Shown piece after piece: positions 6,734-7,191 of a DNA stretch of 7,191 nucleotides. The notes below the pieces were generated by a model. That model worked only from the letters and a program-made list of their open reading frames with translations. It had not been told where the DNA came from and ran no database searches. The DNA comes from an uncultured Ignavibacteria bacterium (lineage in GTDB: Bacteria > Bacteroidota > Ignavibacteria > Kapaibacteriales > UBA961), in the NCBI GenBank assembly GCA_937868245.1, contig CALMMI010000431.1:1-7191 (forward strand). Direction: 5' to 3'. The position numbers and the translations under genes were made by a program. Every line of letters begins with the position of its first letter. The first letter of the stretch is position 1.

Positions 6734-6752
6734 TGAGTAATAAATGAGTAAT
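6734..6752. repeat. TGAGTAAT direct repeat with 11-bp period
   Basis: Two exact copies of TGAGTAAT are spaced by one DNA turn, about 20-40 nt upstream of the weak -7 element TAATTTCG (6773-6780). This is a plausible site for a dimeric regulator controlling the secreted protein gene. The role is inferred from spacing only. Confidence 0.35.
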
Positions 6753-6772
6753 CGACGAAAGAATTTATGTTG

Positions 6773-6780
6773 TAATTTCG
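6773..6780 (+). promoter_or_regulatory. Weak candidate -7 element for the secreted protein gene
   Basis: TAATTTCG differs from TAnnTTTG at one position. It lies about 60 nt before the ATG at 6841, which is a reasonable distance, but no clear -33 TTG is present. Confidence 0.25.
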
Positions 6781-6840
6781 CTAAAAGTAATTTCTAACTA
6801 ACTTAACAGTCAATTTTCATCAAATCTTTAGGAGTTTGTT

Positions 6841-7191
6841 ATGCACTCTACCCTTCGGCATTTCGGGTATTTAATTATCCTTATTCTATGTTTTTATAAA
6901 ACTTCTTTTTCACAGCCCCCCCCACCTACATTACCTTGTGATGATTGTGCCGGAAGCGGAACATTATCAGCACTGGATAGTGTAAGTGTTTATGTAGACA
7001 GTACAACAGGAACAGGTTGCAGAGCAACAGTTCAGTATTATAAAAGAACATGCAAAGGTGTTACTAATATTTTCATCACTGGCTATAAAATGGTGGGTTC
7101 AAATTGCGGTAGTTTATCTGACTATACAAAAATTGACCGTGCTCTTGCGCTTATCATTTATGACCAGGCAATTCCTCTGCCTCCTTATGAC
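6841..7191 (+). CDS. Secreted cysteine-containing protein of unknown function, partial at the window end
   Basis: An ATG with a strong AGGAG six nt upstream opens a frame of 117 codons that is still open at the window end. The first 24 residues form a signal peptide (R6, H7, then a hydrophobic core 8-19), with likely cleavage after S24 in SFS|Q. A Pro run (26-29) follows, then C33-x-x-C36, C60, C71 and C89, spaced as if for disulfide bonds outside the cytoplasm. The segment from ALDSVSVYVDSTTG to YYKRTC looks like beta strands. I do not recognise the family. A type IX-secreted or surface protein is a reasonable guess for this phylum, but the C-terminal sorting domain that would show it lies outside the window. 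The four prolines are encoded around a run of eight C residues (6916-6923). Confidence 0.72.
   Translation, partial: MHSTLRHFGYLIILILCFYKTSFSQPPPPTLPCDDCAGSGTLSALDSVSVYVDSTTGTGCRATVQYYKRTCKGVTNIFITGYKMVGSNCGSLSDYTKIDRALALIIYDQAIPLPPYD

Larger units (their letters stand above)
6546..6840. other. Gene-free stretch before the secreted protein gene
   Basis: No credible gene was found in these 295 nt. A 21-codon ATG frame at 6638-6703 has an AAAGGAA before it but shows no recognisable protein. The stretch contains the direct repeat TGAGTAAT (6734-6741 and 6745-6752), a near match to the -7 promoter element at 6773-6780, and the ribosome binding site AGGAG at 6830-6834 of the next gene. Confidence 0.5.

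Overview
The window looks like chromosomal DNA of a Bacteroidota/Chlorobiota-type (FCB group) bacterium, possibly a Kapabacteria- or Ignavibacteria-like lineage. This is inferred from three things. Several start regions carry the Bacteroidota-type -7 promoter element TAnnTTTG. The integrase is of the kind common in Bacteroidota. Two secreted or outer-membrane proteins resemble those common in the phylum. The base composition is AT-rich. No species can be named from the sequence alone.

Layout, left to right. (1) Positions 1-1151, minus strand: the 5' half of an AAA_13/RloC-like ATPase gene. The frame has a Walker A motif and a CxxCG zinc-hook-like motif, then a single in-frame TAA at 246-248. 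It stays open in the same frame to the window edge, so the gene looks interrupted by a nonsense codon. (2) Positions 1152-1400: a divergent intergenic region with two candidate plus-strand promoters. (3) Positions 1401-4006: a two-gene unit of central carbon metabolism, an acetyl-CoA acetyltransferase-type thiolase followed 29 nt later by an isocitrate dehydrogenase. The dehydrogenase has the C-terminal extra domain of the Thermus type but an Asp-Ile pair typical of NAD+-dependent enzymes. (4) Positions 4109-4891: a predicted outer-membrane beta-barrel protein with its own candidate promoter. (5) Positions 4904-4977: a tRNA gene with CAT anticodon, 12 nt after the barrel gene, followed by a strong intrinsic terminator. 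(6) Positions 5167-6411: a tyrosine recombinase/integrase with all six catalytic residues, followed by a terminator built from nested repeats. (7) Positions 6546-6840: a gene-free stretch with an operator-like direct repeat. (8) Positions 6841-7191: the start of a secreted cysteine-containing protein that runs off the window.

The thiolase and dehydrogenase both act around acetyl-CoA and the TCA cycle and are probably co-transcribed. The tRNA plus the integrase just downstream is the classic arrangement of an integrative element inserted at a tRNA 3' end. No second attachment site is visible in the window, so the element boundary is unproven. The best leads are the interrupted RloC-like gene, the tRNA/integrase junction with its helically phased repeats, and the mixed features of the isocitrate dehydrogenase. 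I did not find a clear new multi-gene system.
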